Positions 34,191 through 41,729 of a DNA stretch of 50,835 bases are shown here, in pieces. Location of the stretch: positions 1 through 50,835 of the forward strand of contig CAIRTR010000022.1 in NCBI GenBank assembly GCA_903881565.1, given 5' to 3'. The DNA is from Oligoflexia bacterium (GTDB lineage: Bacteria > Bdellovibrionota > UBA1018). The position numbers were made by a program, and so were the translations under genes. Position 1 is the stretch's first letter; each line of letters starts with the position of its first letter. The notes beneath the pieces are model-generated. The model did not search any database and was not told where the DNA came from. It saw only the letters and a program-made list of their open reading frames with translations.

Positions 34191-34550
34191 ATGAAAAGAT
34201 CTTTGACGAAGTTTTCAGTAGTGACTGTGCCTTTTCCTTTTACTGATCGGGCCAAAGCCAAGCATCGACCAGCCCTGGTGTTGTCGGCGGAAGGGAAATT
34301 TAACAACGTCATCGGCCATAGTGTCATGGCCATGATCACGAGCGCAAAGAACAGCGCATGGCCCCTTGATGTTGAGATAAAGGATTTGAAACAAGCAGGA
34401 TTGCCTTCGCCGTCGATGGTGAGAATGAAACTATTTACCATCGATCATCGCCTCGTGCTCTCGACCTTGGGCCACCTAGCTGATAGCGACGTTGCAAGGG
34501 TCCAAGTTGCGATCAATCAGTTACTTGGCGAGGCCCATCAAGAAAAATGA
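34191..34550 (+). CDS. PemK/MazF-family toxin (endoribonuclease)
   Basis: 119 residues. MazF-like marks are VVTVPFPFTDRAKAKHRPALVLS at residues 10-32, the central VIGHSVMAMITSA strand, and VRMKLFTIDHRLVLSTLGHL. The family cleaves mRNA at short motifs. The last seven codons lie in DNA homologous to the 3' end of the unknown gene at 29301, so the natural C-terminus was replaced when that fragment arrived. Whether the toxin still works is unclear, since the altered tail is outside the core fold. Confidence 0.88.
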   Translation: MKRSLTKFSVVTVPFPFTDRAKAKHRPALVLSAEGKFNNVIGHSVMAMITSAKNSAWPLDVEIKDLKQAGLPSPSMVRMKLFTIDHRLVLSTLGHLADSDVARVQVAINQLLGEAHQEK

Positions 34551-34858
34551 ATTCGTTCTCCGGCTGAGCCGAAGCAACGGTCAAATAGGGGCACTCGGGT
34601 TGGTCCAAATATTCTAGTCTCAAAAATGCACCCAGATAAAGAGGGCAGGCTTGCAATCCCAAACTCGAGGCTCGATTGAGGATATCCTGGAATGAGCAGG
34701 GACTGCTCAAGTTCAAGTGAGACAAATTCACTCTCACGAGCTTTACTTTTTCAATCGGGCGGTCAGGGGAAAATAAGCGATGTTCGAAGAGGATGTGGGC
34801 GTACTTATTAAACTGAATGCCTGCATCGGCAAGTCGTTGGAGCAAGGGTTCTTTTGCT
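34529..34858 (-). pseudogene. Truncated second copy of the HEPN-linked unknown gene
   Basis: Homologous to 29326-29757 on the same strand with many point changes. Lost are the first 15 or so codons and an in-frame block of 102 bases (34 residues between ASAQPE and NEFIFLD). The remaining frame is still open for about 110 codons. It joins the MazF gene at one end and unrelated DNA at the other, both junctions being abrupt. It is a fossil of a second HEPN/MNT locus. Confidence 0.8.
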
Positions 34859-34901
34859 CAGGCACGACTTGCCAAACCAGGCAGAGTGGATGGAACCACC
34901 C

Positions 34902-34929
34902 CCTTTCCTGCGAAGAAAGGAGGTGATCC
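34902..34929 (+). promoter_or_regulatory. Extended Shine-Dalgarno in a hairpin
   Basis: AGAAAGGAGGTGATCC (34914-34929) is the full 16-base complement of the usual 16S rRNA 3' tail. CCTTTC (34902-34907) pairs with GAAAGG (34915-34920) over a seven-base loop, which would hide part of it. A 45-codon frame starts three bases later. Confidence 0.45.
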
Positions 34930-34931
34930 TG

Positions 34932-35069
34932 ATGAGCTATAATAGACAGTCCTATTATAGGTATCGGATCGCGCTAGAGAAACTTAAGCAGAAAGAACTG
35001 CAAAAAACCTGGATTTTCGTCATCTTAGCTAGGGTTTTGGGTACAGCGTTAACCCAGGGACGCTCATGA
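34932..35069 (+). CDS. Possible 45-residue peptide
   Basis: Starts MSYNRQSYYRYR, then a Lys-rich helix (LEKLKQKELQK) and a hydrophobic stretch (TWIFVILARVLG), ending in polar residues. The only strong support is the ribosome site before it. It lies in a 260-base insert between two scars of the duplicated HEPN/MNT locus. No family is recognised; it may be a chance frame. Confidence 0.3.
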   Translation: MSYNRQSYYRYRIALEKLKQKELQKTWIFVILARVLGTALTQGRS

Positions 35070-35118
35070 CGAGAAACTGCTTGGTTTGGTTTTCATACGT
35101 TTTGTCCGATTACCGGGT

Positions 35119-35191
35119 GTTTCTCAGTCGCCCATGACTGAAGTTATAAAATGGTCCTTAGTTTTTAGTCTGCGGTGGAACTCCTTACTGG
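35119..35191 (-). pseudogene. 73-base scar of an MNT gene
   Basis: Matches the MNT gene at 30251-30267 and 30323-30374, with the 55 bases between them missing. The second part is nearly identical (about two mismatches in 52). Order and orientation relative to the fragment at 34529-34858 are the same as at 29.3-30.4 kb, so both belong to one eroded copy of the locus. The HEPN gene itself is gone. Confidence 0.78.
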
Positions 35192-36156
35192 CTTCGCTCA
35201 AGCGCCGAGATTTCACGAAACGTTTCGTCGTACTTTTCTCGCAGGACTCTATTCTGCTCTAGCAAATACAAAAGCAACTCTCGGCTATCGCTCGTGCCGG
35301 GCTGAAACGAATGCCCCAAGATCCGCTTGGCCTGCGAAACATTTACCACCATGTGAGCGATTTCAGGATTCCAGATAATCACTCTTTGGTCTTGAACAAC
35401 ACTGTAGGCGTTGTCGATTAACTGCCGATAGAGGGCTTCTTCGGCCTGTAAATATCGTCTTCCCTGGTTTTCTTTGAAGCTTGCCGCACTGAGGGCTTGC
35501 CTGAATTCGGACGTGTCTTTGATCTTCTTCTTTGCGATGGCCAGCAGATGGCGAACTTGTTTATACCGAGCCAAGGTCTCGTGATTGATGAACTGGTTTT
35601 TGTAGATTCCATGCAGGTCAGTAAAACTTGCGGGGAGCTTGAAAAAACTGATTTCAACAGGGCGGGACTCGCCATTCTTTAGCGGGACACCTGCAACATC
35701 CTTTTGAACGCCGCGCTTGACCCACTCATGCACACTTTCATGTGTATGAGTCGGACTCAACAATCCCTTCTCAATATCCTGCCACGCGAGCGCGAATCTT
35801 TTATTGGTGGAATCAAAGTAAGCCGCCGCGCTTGAGCCCAAAAGTCTTGTATCCAAAACGAGATCGCTCCCATCGCGTTTAGCGGCGAGCGCGCGCCGGC
35901 CAATAGCGGAGCCTTTGTCTGCGGCAAAATAAATCAGACACTGCGGAATCGATGAAAGGCATTCCACCTTCTCAATCTTAACCCCCTCGTGTTCGAAATG
36001 CTCCTTCGCGGCTTGCGCGATGGCTTCTGGATTATCTTGAAGCGTCTTGAGGGCCAGCGCCAAACAGTCCGTCGCGTGTGCAAATGGTGATTGCAGCAAC
36101 GTCAGCAACAGCGTTGCCGAGAGCAGGACAGAGGGGTGCATTCGAGACGAGAACAT
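35185..36156 (-). CDS. Exported protein with an HExxH motif
   Basis: 323 residues with a signal peptide (LLTLLQSPFAHA, cleavage near residue 28). His139-Glu140-Ser-Val-His143 (THTHESVHEW) looks like a zinc-metalloprotease site; a third ligand is not certain (INHETLA near residue 190 is one option). The C-terminal half is helical and charged. Cysteines at 31, 66 and 73 may form a disulfide. The stop codon belongs to the MNT scar, so the original C-terminus may be altered. I do not recognise the family. A role in predation or wall degradation would be speculative. Confidence 0.7.
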   Translation of the reverse strand: MFSSRMHPSVLLSATLLLTLLQSPFAHATDCLALALKTLQDNPEAIAQAAKEHFEHEGVKIEKVECLSSIPQCLIYFAADKGSAIGRRALAAKRDGSDLVLDTRLLGSSAAAYFDSTNKRFALAWQDIEKGLLSPTHTHESVHEWVKRGVQKDVAGVPLKNGESRPVEISFFKLPASFTDLHGIYKNQFINHETLARYKQVRHLLAIAKKKIKDTSEFRQALSAASFKENQGRRYLQAEEALYRQLIDNAYSVVQDQRVIIWNPEIAHMVVNVSQAKRILGHSFQPGTSDSRELLLYLLEQNRVLREKYDETFREISALERSQ

Positions 36157-36225
36157 CTTATAAACCCATCGGTATAAGCGCGGGGATTTGTGAGCGAGAT
36201 CAGTTCGGTCAAAAAGTTGACAGCC

Positions 36226-36600
36226 CTATCGTACGGTCACGCTCGAGCAGTACAGCTGAAAATATGTGAAGGCTGCTTCGTTGTTATCGACGCGAAAGCG
36301 CAGCTTCAAGCCGCTTGCGACTTCGCTGTCTCCGCATTCGAGAAGAGTTTTGCTATCGTTATCTTGAACAGGTGTCAGCAGCAGTTCGGAAAACCCAAGT
36401 TGGCGGTTAGAGATTTCAAATAGTTTTTTTGTGGTATCAATCTTTGAGGTGCCGCACTGAATTCGAAAGTTCTTGGAGTACTGATCATCTAGCCGTATTG
36501 ATGGGTGAGAACTCCTGCGGCATAAGCTCCGGTCGTGCTGGTAGGATGGATCACGACCCCGGCTTTTGCTTTTCCTTCAGCAATTATTCCTACGTATTTC
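36226..36600 (-). pseudogene. Frameshifted gene remnant
   Basis: On the minus strand the reading VGIIAEGKAKAGVVIHPTST...GVLTH runs to about 36510 and then meets a stop. One frame away the text continues as SIRLDDQYSKNFRIQCGTSK...LLECGDSEVASGLKLRF...FQLYCSSVTVR to a TAG at 36226. Both halves have good coding texture and join without a gap, so a single-base shift (or a sequencing error) splits one gene. No start codon is seen before the first half, suggesting the 5' end is also lost. Paired cysteines suggest an exported protein. The following 250 bases up to dapA hold no gene I can support. Confidence 0.47.
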
Positions 36601-36851
36601 AAGTCGAGTAAGAGGCGAATCTTGTTATTTTGTTTTTTTATTCATGATTTCATGTAGTTGTTTGTTTGTCCGTTCGCGGGTGCACTCAAGACCTCATCGC
36701 CCGTCTAGTGAGTGACCGGATGGGCCGCTCGCATTTCCACTCTATTCCACTAATTAACGAATGAACTTCGACCCCCTTCACAAAAACCCATGACGCATCA
36801 AGCATCAAAAAGTGCTCGGACCCCCATTCGTTTCCGTGCTAAACCCCTCGC

Positions 36852-37751
36852 ATGCGTGGCGTATGGACAGCTCTTGTAACCCCATTTTCTACTACTAACG
36901 AACTCGATCTGAAGGCTTATCGAAAGATCATCGAAGACCAGATCGAAGCCAAAGTGACCGGAATCATTCCTTGCGGCACCACCGGCGAATCCCCCACCCT
37001 CACCCAAGACGAAAAAAAGACTCTCATTCAAACCGCTCTTGAGCTTACCAAAGGCACCGCTGTCAAAGTCGTCGCGGGTACCGGTAGCAACAACACTCAA
37101 ACCACTGTGGAATTTTCAAAATGGGCCTCTGACCAAGGTGTCGCAGGCGTGCTGGTGGTCACTCCTTATTATAACAAGCCCAGCCAGGCGGGACTCGAAG
37201 CGCACTTTCGCGCAGTTGCTGATGCGGTCAAATGCGAAGTCATCCTTTATAATGTCCCCGGGCGCGCCGGCGTGAGCCTCGCGGCCACCACCATTGCTAA
37301 ACTCTGCGATCATCCTCGCATTACGACAGTCAAAGAAGCTTCCGGCAATCTCACGTTCATCAGCGAGATTTTCGATATGCTCTCTCTCGTGGGGAGAAAA
37401 TCGGACATTCTCTCGGGCGACGACGCTTCCTATCTGCCGATTCTCTCTGTGGGTGGCGTGGGCGTGATCTCCGTTTCAAGCAACCTGTTTCCTCGTGCGA
37501 TGGTCGCGCTCCAGAACGCTTTTGAAAAAGGAAAGCTCGACGAAGCCCGAGCCATTCACCAAAAATACTACCCACTTTTCCGGGACCTTTTTGTGGAATC
37601 CAATCCAGTCCCCATCAAGTACGCCATGGCCGAGGCAGGGTTCTGTCTGGATCACGTCAGGGCGCCCCTCTCTTCGCTCGGCGATGACAGCCGCCGCAAA
37701 CTCGTCGAGAGTCTGAAGCGTTGCGGGGTTTCGCGCGGAGTGCGTCTGTGA
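36852..37751 (+). CDS. dapA: DapA, 4-hydroxy-tetrahydrodipicolinate synthase
   Basis: First committed step of the diaminopimelate/lysine pathway: condenses pyruvate with aspartate semialdehyde. The 299 residues form a TIM barrel with Schiff-base Lys161 (TTVKEASG), Tyr133 and Arg138 (LYNVPGRAG) and the GTTGE loop at 42-46. Length is normal. The TGA stop overlaps the GTG start of dapB (GTGA), so the two are translationally coupled. The product feeds meso-DAP into peptidoglycan. Confidence 0.96.
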   Translation: MRGVWTALVTPFSTTNELDLKAYRKIIEDQIEAKVTGIIPCGTTGESPTLTQDEKKTLIQTALELTKGTAVKVVAGTGSNNTQTTVEFSKWASDQGVAGVLVVTPYYNKPSQAGLEAHFRAVADAVKCEVILYNVPGRAGVSLAATTIAKLCDHPRITTVKEASGNLTFISEIFDMLSLVGRKSDILSGDDASYLPILSVGGVGVISVSSNLFPRAMVALQNAFEKGKLDEARAIHQKYYPLFRDLFVESNPVPIKYAMAEAGFCLDHVRAPLSSLGDDSRRKLVESLKRCGVSRGVRL

Positions 37752-38410
37752 TCAAGCTTGGACTTTTAGGCGCCACCGGGAGAATGGGCCAGAAGGTCGA
37801 AGGCCTGATAGAGAAATCCTATTCGGATCGGGTTACGCTTGCGCCTCTTTTGAAGTGTGAGGTTGTTATAGATTTCGCATCGCCCCAGGGTGTCCTTGCG
37901 CTCGTTAAGCAAATGGGGTCGGATCCCTTTCCGGTCTTCGTTATTGGCAGCACTGGTTGGACCCCTGAACAACAGCTCGAACTTGAACCCTTGTTTGAAA
38001 AAACGCTGGTTGTCCAATCCTCAAATTTTTCCTTAGGCGTGCTGGCGTTTCAACGGATCCTCCGGGATGCAGCGCCACTTTTAAGTCGGCTGGGATATGA
38101 GCCGTCCATTGTCGAAACTCACCATGTTCATAAAAAGGATGCGCCGAGCGGGACGGCGATTTCGCTTCAAAAAATCCTGAACCCCGCTGCGCCTGGCGCG
38201 ATCGCTACGCAGAGCATAAGAGAAGGCGAAGTCATTGGTGATCACTTGATTACCTTTCAAGGCCTCGAAGATCGAATTCAAATGGGACATTTCGCGCAAG
38301 ACCGAGCGATATTCGCGCGCGGCGCCATTGAAGTGGGGATGTGGCTTTTCCAAAAAAGAGTCGACGGACCTCGGGCAAAAGGTCGGGTTTTTATCGAAGA
38401 GTTTCTATAA
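37748..38410 (+). CDS. dapB: DapB, 4-hydroxy-tetrahydrodipicolinate reductase (short form)
   Basis: Reduces the DapA product with NAD(P)H. 220 residues from the GTG overlapping the dapA stop. The nucleotide-binding motif is at residues 8-14 (GATGRMG). The catalytic and substrate motif ETHHVHKKDAPSGTA lies in the middle and the C-terminal strand region follows. The usual length is about 240-270; here roughly 25-30 residues between the first helix and VVIDFASPQG are absent, giving a compact N-terminal fold. The motifs are intact, so it should be active. Confidence 0.94.
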   Translation: MIKLGLLGATGRMGQKVEGLIEKSYSDRVTLAPLLKCEVVIDFASPQGVLALVKQMGSDPFPVFVIGSTGWTPEQQLELEPLFEKTLVVQSSNFSLGVLAFQRILRDAAPLLSRLGYEPSIVETHHVHKKDAPSGTAISLQKILNPAAPGAIATQSIREGEVIGDHLITFQGLEDRIQMGHFAQDRAIFARGAIEVGMWLFQKRVDGPRAKGRVFIEEFL

Positions 38411-38414
38411 CACT

Positions 38415-40250
38415 TTAGTTTTGCTGCGAAAGAGTGAGGCTCTTACAGCCCTCAATCCATTCGGATGCATTTTGAGCTTTTCGAAGACTTATTGCCAGAT
38501 TCTCGGCAATAATAGCGGCGGCTGTGTTCCTGGTTTTGAGGTAATTCGCCGCCCCTTCGTATGCCCTTGAAAAAAGCCAGAATCTGTATCGGCCGAAGAT
38601 CATGCCGTTTGATGGTAGCGGTTGAAGTTTGGATACTGTTGCACAAAGCTCAAGAGCGCGATTTAGGGTGTTCTTGTTGAAATCCTCTTTTACGCCATTT
38701 CCCGTTACAAAGACTAGTCCCTCAAGTCTCGCTCTTCTCTTAGTTTTACTTTGCATGTCGGAGACGTTCAACAACATAGGATTGATAGCCGCGACCTCCA
38801 AGCCATTGGAGATTGCTGTGGCAACATAGTCTTCGATAGGCGCAGCACTATTCTTTAGTGCTGCCAAACGAGGCTCTAAACTGGGTAAAATCTTTTTTAC
38901 GTACCATGGTGCTTCCGTCATTCGTGCTACTGGAAAACGAATATCTCCGTTGCGAGTTTTGAGACCGTAGAAAGTGTCGTCATCTGTTGAGCCTATATAA
39001 ACTGAATTGGGTGGCACCGAGATAGCAAGTCCCTCTCGAAGGACCTCTAAAGTTGTATCCCGAGAAGCGTTAGCTTGGTCTTTTCCTGAAAAAAACCACA
39101 ATACAATAAGAGTCACGGCCACCGCTGTTTTAAAATAGTGCCCCCAAAGGGAAGGTGGTGTCTCTTCTAATAATCGGTTCAAGCCGATCCCAAACAGGAT
39201 CGTCAAGGAAAGCAATAGGGTCCCCGAAAACCGTTCTAGGTATGCCGGAGTTAAGAAGGATGGGGAAAGGTTGGAAACCAATAAAAAAATTGTCGAAAAA
39301 AGCAGAGTCAAGATAATGCTTTTTTCGAAAACCGAGGCTTTGCTAACTTGCTTCAAGATGTGAAATAGACCAAGAAGCGGAAAAATTAGCGTCGCACTCC
39401 AGGTATCGAGCAGCTGCGTTCCTGTTACGGTGAGTGCATTCTGTGAAAGCCCATTTGGAACTGCGCCCAGAGAAAAAATACCAAATTCAGCACGTGTGAT
39501 GTGAGAAATTAGAGCTGAAATCGAATCGAGTTGTCCCCAGTTTGGCCAGCCAGCTTGGCTGTTTAGTAAGTGGAGTGATAGGTACCCAAGTGAAGTGATA
39601 GTTCCAACTATGGTGGCCGAAAGTACTGTGTTCTTGAGCACGCTTAAGAATGAGTGACTACGAGTGAAGAGTTGTGAAACAAGATATGGAGAAGTGATAA
39701 GACAAATGGGGTGCTGAATTGTCGCAAGTCCAAAAAGGATGGAGGCGGTAGTGATTCTTTTCCTCCCTTGCGTATCGTCTATTTTAGCGAAGTTCGTTCT
39801 CGAGCATTTCCATTGCAAGAGGGCCATCAAAAGGTAGGACAAAGCAAAGACTTCTGGTTGAACGCCAAGGTACCAAATGGGGGGGAAAAAGGCGTAAGCA
39901 AAACTTGCGCAACAAATGGAGATTGCCTTTAGTCTCATTTGTCTCATCGTTTCTGCAAGGGCGATCACAGTTCCAGAATGAGCCAATAATGAAAGGAGTG
40001 ATAATCTCCATGCGGGGGTGCCAATATAGAGTTTTTGAAACATTAGATTTATCCAGGCCTGTAAGGGAAATCCTGGTGGGTGAGGTACTCCGCCGCTTTG
40101 AGATAGTAAAACAAATTCAGCGCCGTCCCCACTTTGGGCTACCGTTGCGAGCATATTCAAAGAAAGTAGAAATACAGTGAGTCCGCAGAAGAGAGAGATC
40201 GCCGCAGATCCATGTTTGCAAGAGAAAATTGCCCTAAAGCATTTTTGCAT
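38415..40250 (-). CDS. DUF2723-type membrane glycosyltransferase
   Basis: 611 residues with about eleven hydrophobic helices. The DUF2723 mark is in the first periplasmic loop: GDGAEFVLLSQSGG followed by VPHPPGFPL. It resembles GT-C protein O-mannosyltransferases that use polyprenyl-linked sugars. The C-terminal 200 residues are soluble. It converges on dapB with four bases between. The start overlaps the end of the next upstream gene by 17 bases, so the two form an operon. AT-richer than dapAB. The sugar acceptor is unknown. Confidence 0.8.
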   Translation of the reverse strand: MQKCFRAIFSCKHGSAAISLFCGLTVFLLSLNMLATVAQSGDGAEFVLLSQSGGVPHPPGFPLQAWINLMFQKLYIGTPAWRLSLLSLLAHSGTVIALAETMRQMRLKAISICCASFAYAFFPPIWYLGVQPEVFALSYLLMALLQWKCSRTNFAKIDDTQGRKRITTASILFGLATIQHPICLITSPYLVSQLFTRSHSFLSVLKNTVLSATIVGTITSLGYLSLHLLNSQAGWPNWGQLDSISALISHITRAEFGIFSLGAVPNGLSQNALTVTGTQLLDTWSATLIFPLLGLFHILKQVSKASVFEKSIILTLLFSTIFLLVSNLSPSFLTPAYLERFSGTLLLSLTILFGIGLNRLLEETPPSLWGHYFKTAVAVTLIVLWFFSGKDQANASRDTTLEVLREGLAISVPPNSVYIGSTDDDTFYGLKTRNGDIRFPVARMTEAPWYVKKILPSLEPRLAALKNSAAPIEDYVATAISNGLEVAAINPMLLNVSDMQSKTKRRARLEGLVFVTGNGVKEDFNKNTLNRALELCATVSKLQPLPSNGMIFGRYRFWLFSRAYEGAANYLKTRNTAAAIIAENLAISLRKAQNASEWIEGCKSLTLSQQN

Positions 40251-40884
40251 CTTGGTTCTTTAGTTTTGTCAAAAAAAGAAGGTATACAGGTTCCAAGTTT
40301 TCAAAATAGTCGTTTGAATTCTGAAAGCTGGAAGCAAAGGAAATTGATATATTCGTCCACTCTTTAATAATCGGCCCAAGCTGCTGCTCAAGAATTTCTT
40401 CATTCACTTCAATCTGGATTCTCGCATTGCTGATGGCTGCGTTTGTTTCGTGTGCAAGTTCCAAAAAAAAATGAAGAAGCCTGCTGTGCTCCTTCTCGTT
40501 CCGAGGGAGAATGCTGATTTCTCTTTGTCTATATTCAATTAGGGTTTGTTCGGATTTATCAAAATACTCTGGATGACCCTGACAGCTTGAGAATGTGATG
40601 CAATGAAGATCATTAACGATGCAAATAACGAGGTCCTTAATTTTTGTTTCAATCGAGTCAAAAAAGTTAGGATGATGTTTTGTAAAAAGCGTTGCCTCCG
40701 CACAGCTTGCTTTTCCCAAAACATTGATATTGCCTAAATGACTCTCTCTTAGATTTGAAGCACTATTGTTAGAATGAGGTTCGATAGGCGGCTTGTCCCA
40801 CTCTTTGATAAATTCCGCTAAATCTTTACCTTTGATTCGATTGATGAGCATTTTTAGGTCTTTCTCGTTCTGCGGTTTTGACAA
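40234..40884 (-). CDS. Unknown cytoplasmic protein
   Basis: 216 residues, helical and charged, without signal peptide or membrane segment. A Cys/His-rich core, LHCITFSSCQGHPEYF near residue 100, could bind a metal or be an active site. It overlaps the DUF2723 gene by 17 bases and is divergent from the repeat-peptide gene, 268 bases away. Low GC like the RiPP genes. I do not recognise its family. Confidence 0.58.
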   Translation of the reverse strand: MSKPQNEKDLKMLINRIKGKDLAEFIKEWDKPPIEPHSNNSASNLRESHLGNINVLGKASCAEATLFTKHHPNFFDSIETKIKDLVICIVNDLHCITFSSCQGHPEYFDKSEQTLIEYRQREISILPRNEKEHSRLLHFFLELAHETNAAISNARIQIEVNEEILEQQLGPIIKEWTNISISFASSFQNSNDYFENLEPVYLLFLTKLKNQDAKML

Positions 40885-41152
40885 ACATTCATAATATAAG
40901 TTTAATTTACGGATGGGGATTGATCAATGGGGTTTGATTTGAGCTTCTAGTGTGGTGTCAAGGAGATGACGGCCGGCCGAATTGGACGCGTGGTGAAGCG
41001 ACAACGCTGACTGGGATTGTGGTCATTCTTGACACATTGTTTTTCTATATTAGTCATGAGATTATGTTGAAATAGTGAGTTGCGGGTGGTGGTGGCAGCC
41101 CTGTTTAGCCGCTAATGGATTCAAAAGAAACAAAGAGGGGAACTAAATTTTT

Positions 41153-41626
41153 ATGAAAAAAAACTATTCGAAAGTTGCGGGTGGGGTGTTTGTTTTGTCA
41201 GTTCTTGCGACTGCAGCACCATTGCTGGTCGAGGGAAAAATTAGTGCAGCTTTGGCTAAGCTAGGAGTCAAAGAGGCTATCGCGGCACAGCCAGGACAGA
41301 TCCCAGCTGCCAGTAAGAAGGCCATCGTGGATCCGGATCGAGGAAGTAAGGGCACTGGGAAGTTGGCTCCGGTTGCTGACACAGATCTTGGAACAACCCA
41401 TATTCGCGTTAAGGCTGGCAAGGTGGACAAGTTGGCTCCGGTTGCTGACACAGATCTTGGAACGACCCACATTCGCGTTAAGGGTGGTATGGTGGACAAG
41501 TTGGCTCCGATTGCTGACGGCGATCTTGGAACAACCCACATTCGCGTTAAGGGCAAGGAAGACAAACAAGGTTTAGTTGAGAAGGTAATGCTTAAGGGAG
41601 TTAGTGGAAAAGCTGTATCAAAATAA
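41153..41626 (+). CDS. Repeat-containing precursor peptide for the radical SAM maturase (RiPP candidate)
   Basis: 157 residues. N-terminal lysines followed by a hydrophobic stretch (VAGGVFVLSVLATAAPLLV) look like a signal or membrane segment. A Lys/Ala-rich middle leads to three near-identical 23-residue units (residues 70-92, 93-115, 116-138), each with KLAPxAD, then DLGTTHIRVK. The tail is basic. The first units differ at only a few residues, so the repeats are young or under tight selection. A Rho-independent terminator and then a SPASM maturase follow directly, the standard layout of radical SAM RiPP loci. THIR or HIR in each unit may be the cross-linked site, as in three-residue cyclophanes; this is inference. 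GAGGGG lies about 12 bases before the ATG. Confidence 0.72.
   Translation: MKKNYSKVAGGVFVLSVLATAAPLLVEGKISAALAKLGVKEAIAAQPGQIPAASKKAIVDPDRGSKGTGKLAPVADTDLGTTHIRVKAGKVDKLAPVADTDLGTTHIRVKGGMVDKLAPIADGDLGTTHIRVKGKEDKQGLVEKVMLKGVSGKAVSK
41360..41566 (+). repeat. Three tandem 69-base repeats in the precursor gene
   Basis: Units at 41360-41428, 41429-41497 and 41498-41566. Units 1 and 2 are almost identical at the DNA level (differences mainly near the AGK/GGM junction), and unit 3 differs at a few more sites. Each encodes one putative core peptide. Confidence 0.92.
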
Positions 41627-41652
41627 TTTGTTCAGTTCCGGTTTTTTTGATT

Positions 41653-41694
41653 CCCCCCTGAATGACTTAGATGGCATTCGGGGGGTTTTGTTTT
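41653..41694 (+). terminator. Terminator between precursor and maturase genes
   Basis: CCCCCC(T)GAATG pairs with CATTCGGGGGG over a ten-base loop, followed by TTTTGTTTT. It starts 26 bases after the precursor stop. Partial read-through would give much precursor and little maturase, which is usual in RiPP operons. Confidence 0.87.
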
Positions 41695-41729
41695 GAGCAA
41701 TACAAGTCTTGATATTGGGAGATGCTGAA

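Noticed and set aside
34914-34929. Reverse fragment of a 16S rRNA gene
   Set aside because: The match stops exactly at the 16-base tail; the adjoining bases do not follow 16S rRNA.
41360-41566. CRISPR array
   Set aside because: The three 69-base units are contiguous without spacers and are translated in frame.
41164-41569. Repeat-containing frames antisense to the RiPP precursor
   Set aside because: They only mirror the 69-base repeats; the plus-strand frame has a leader, a ribosome site and a terminator.
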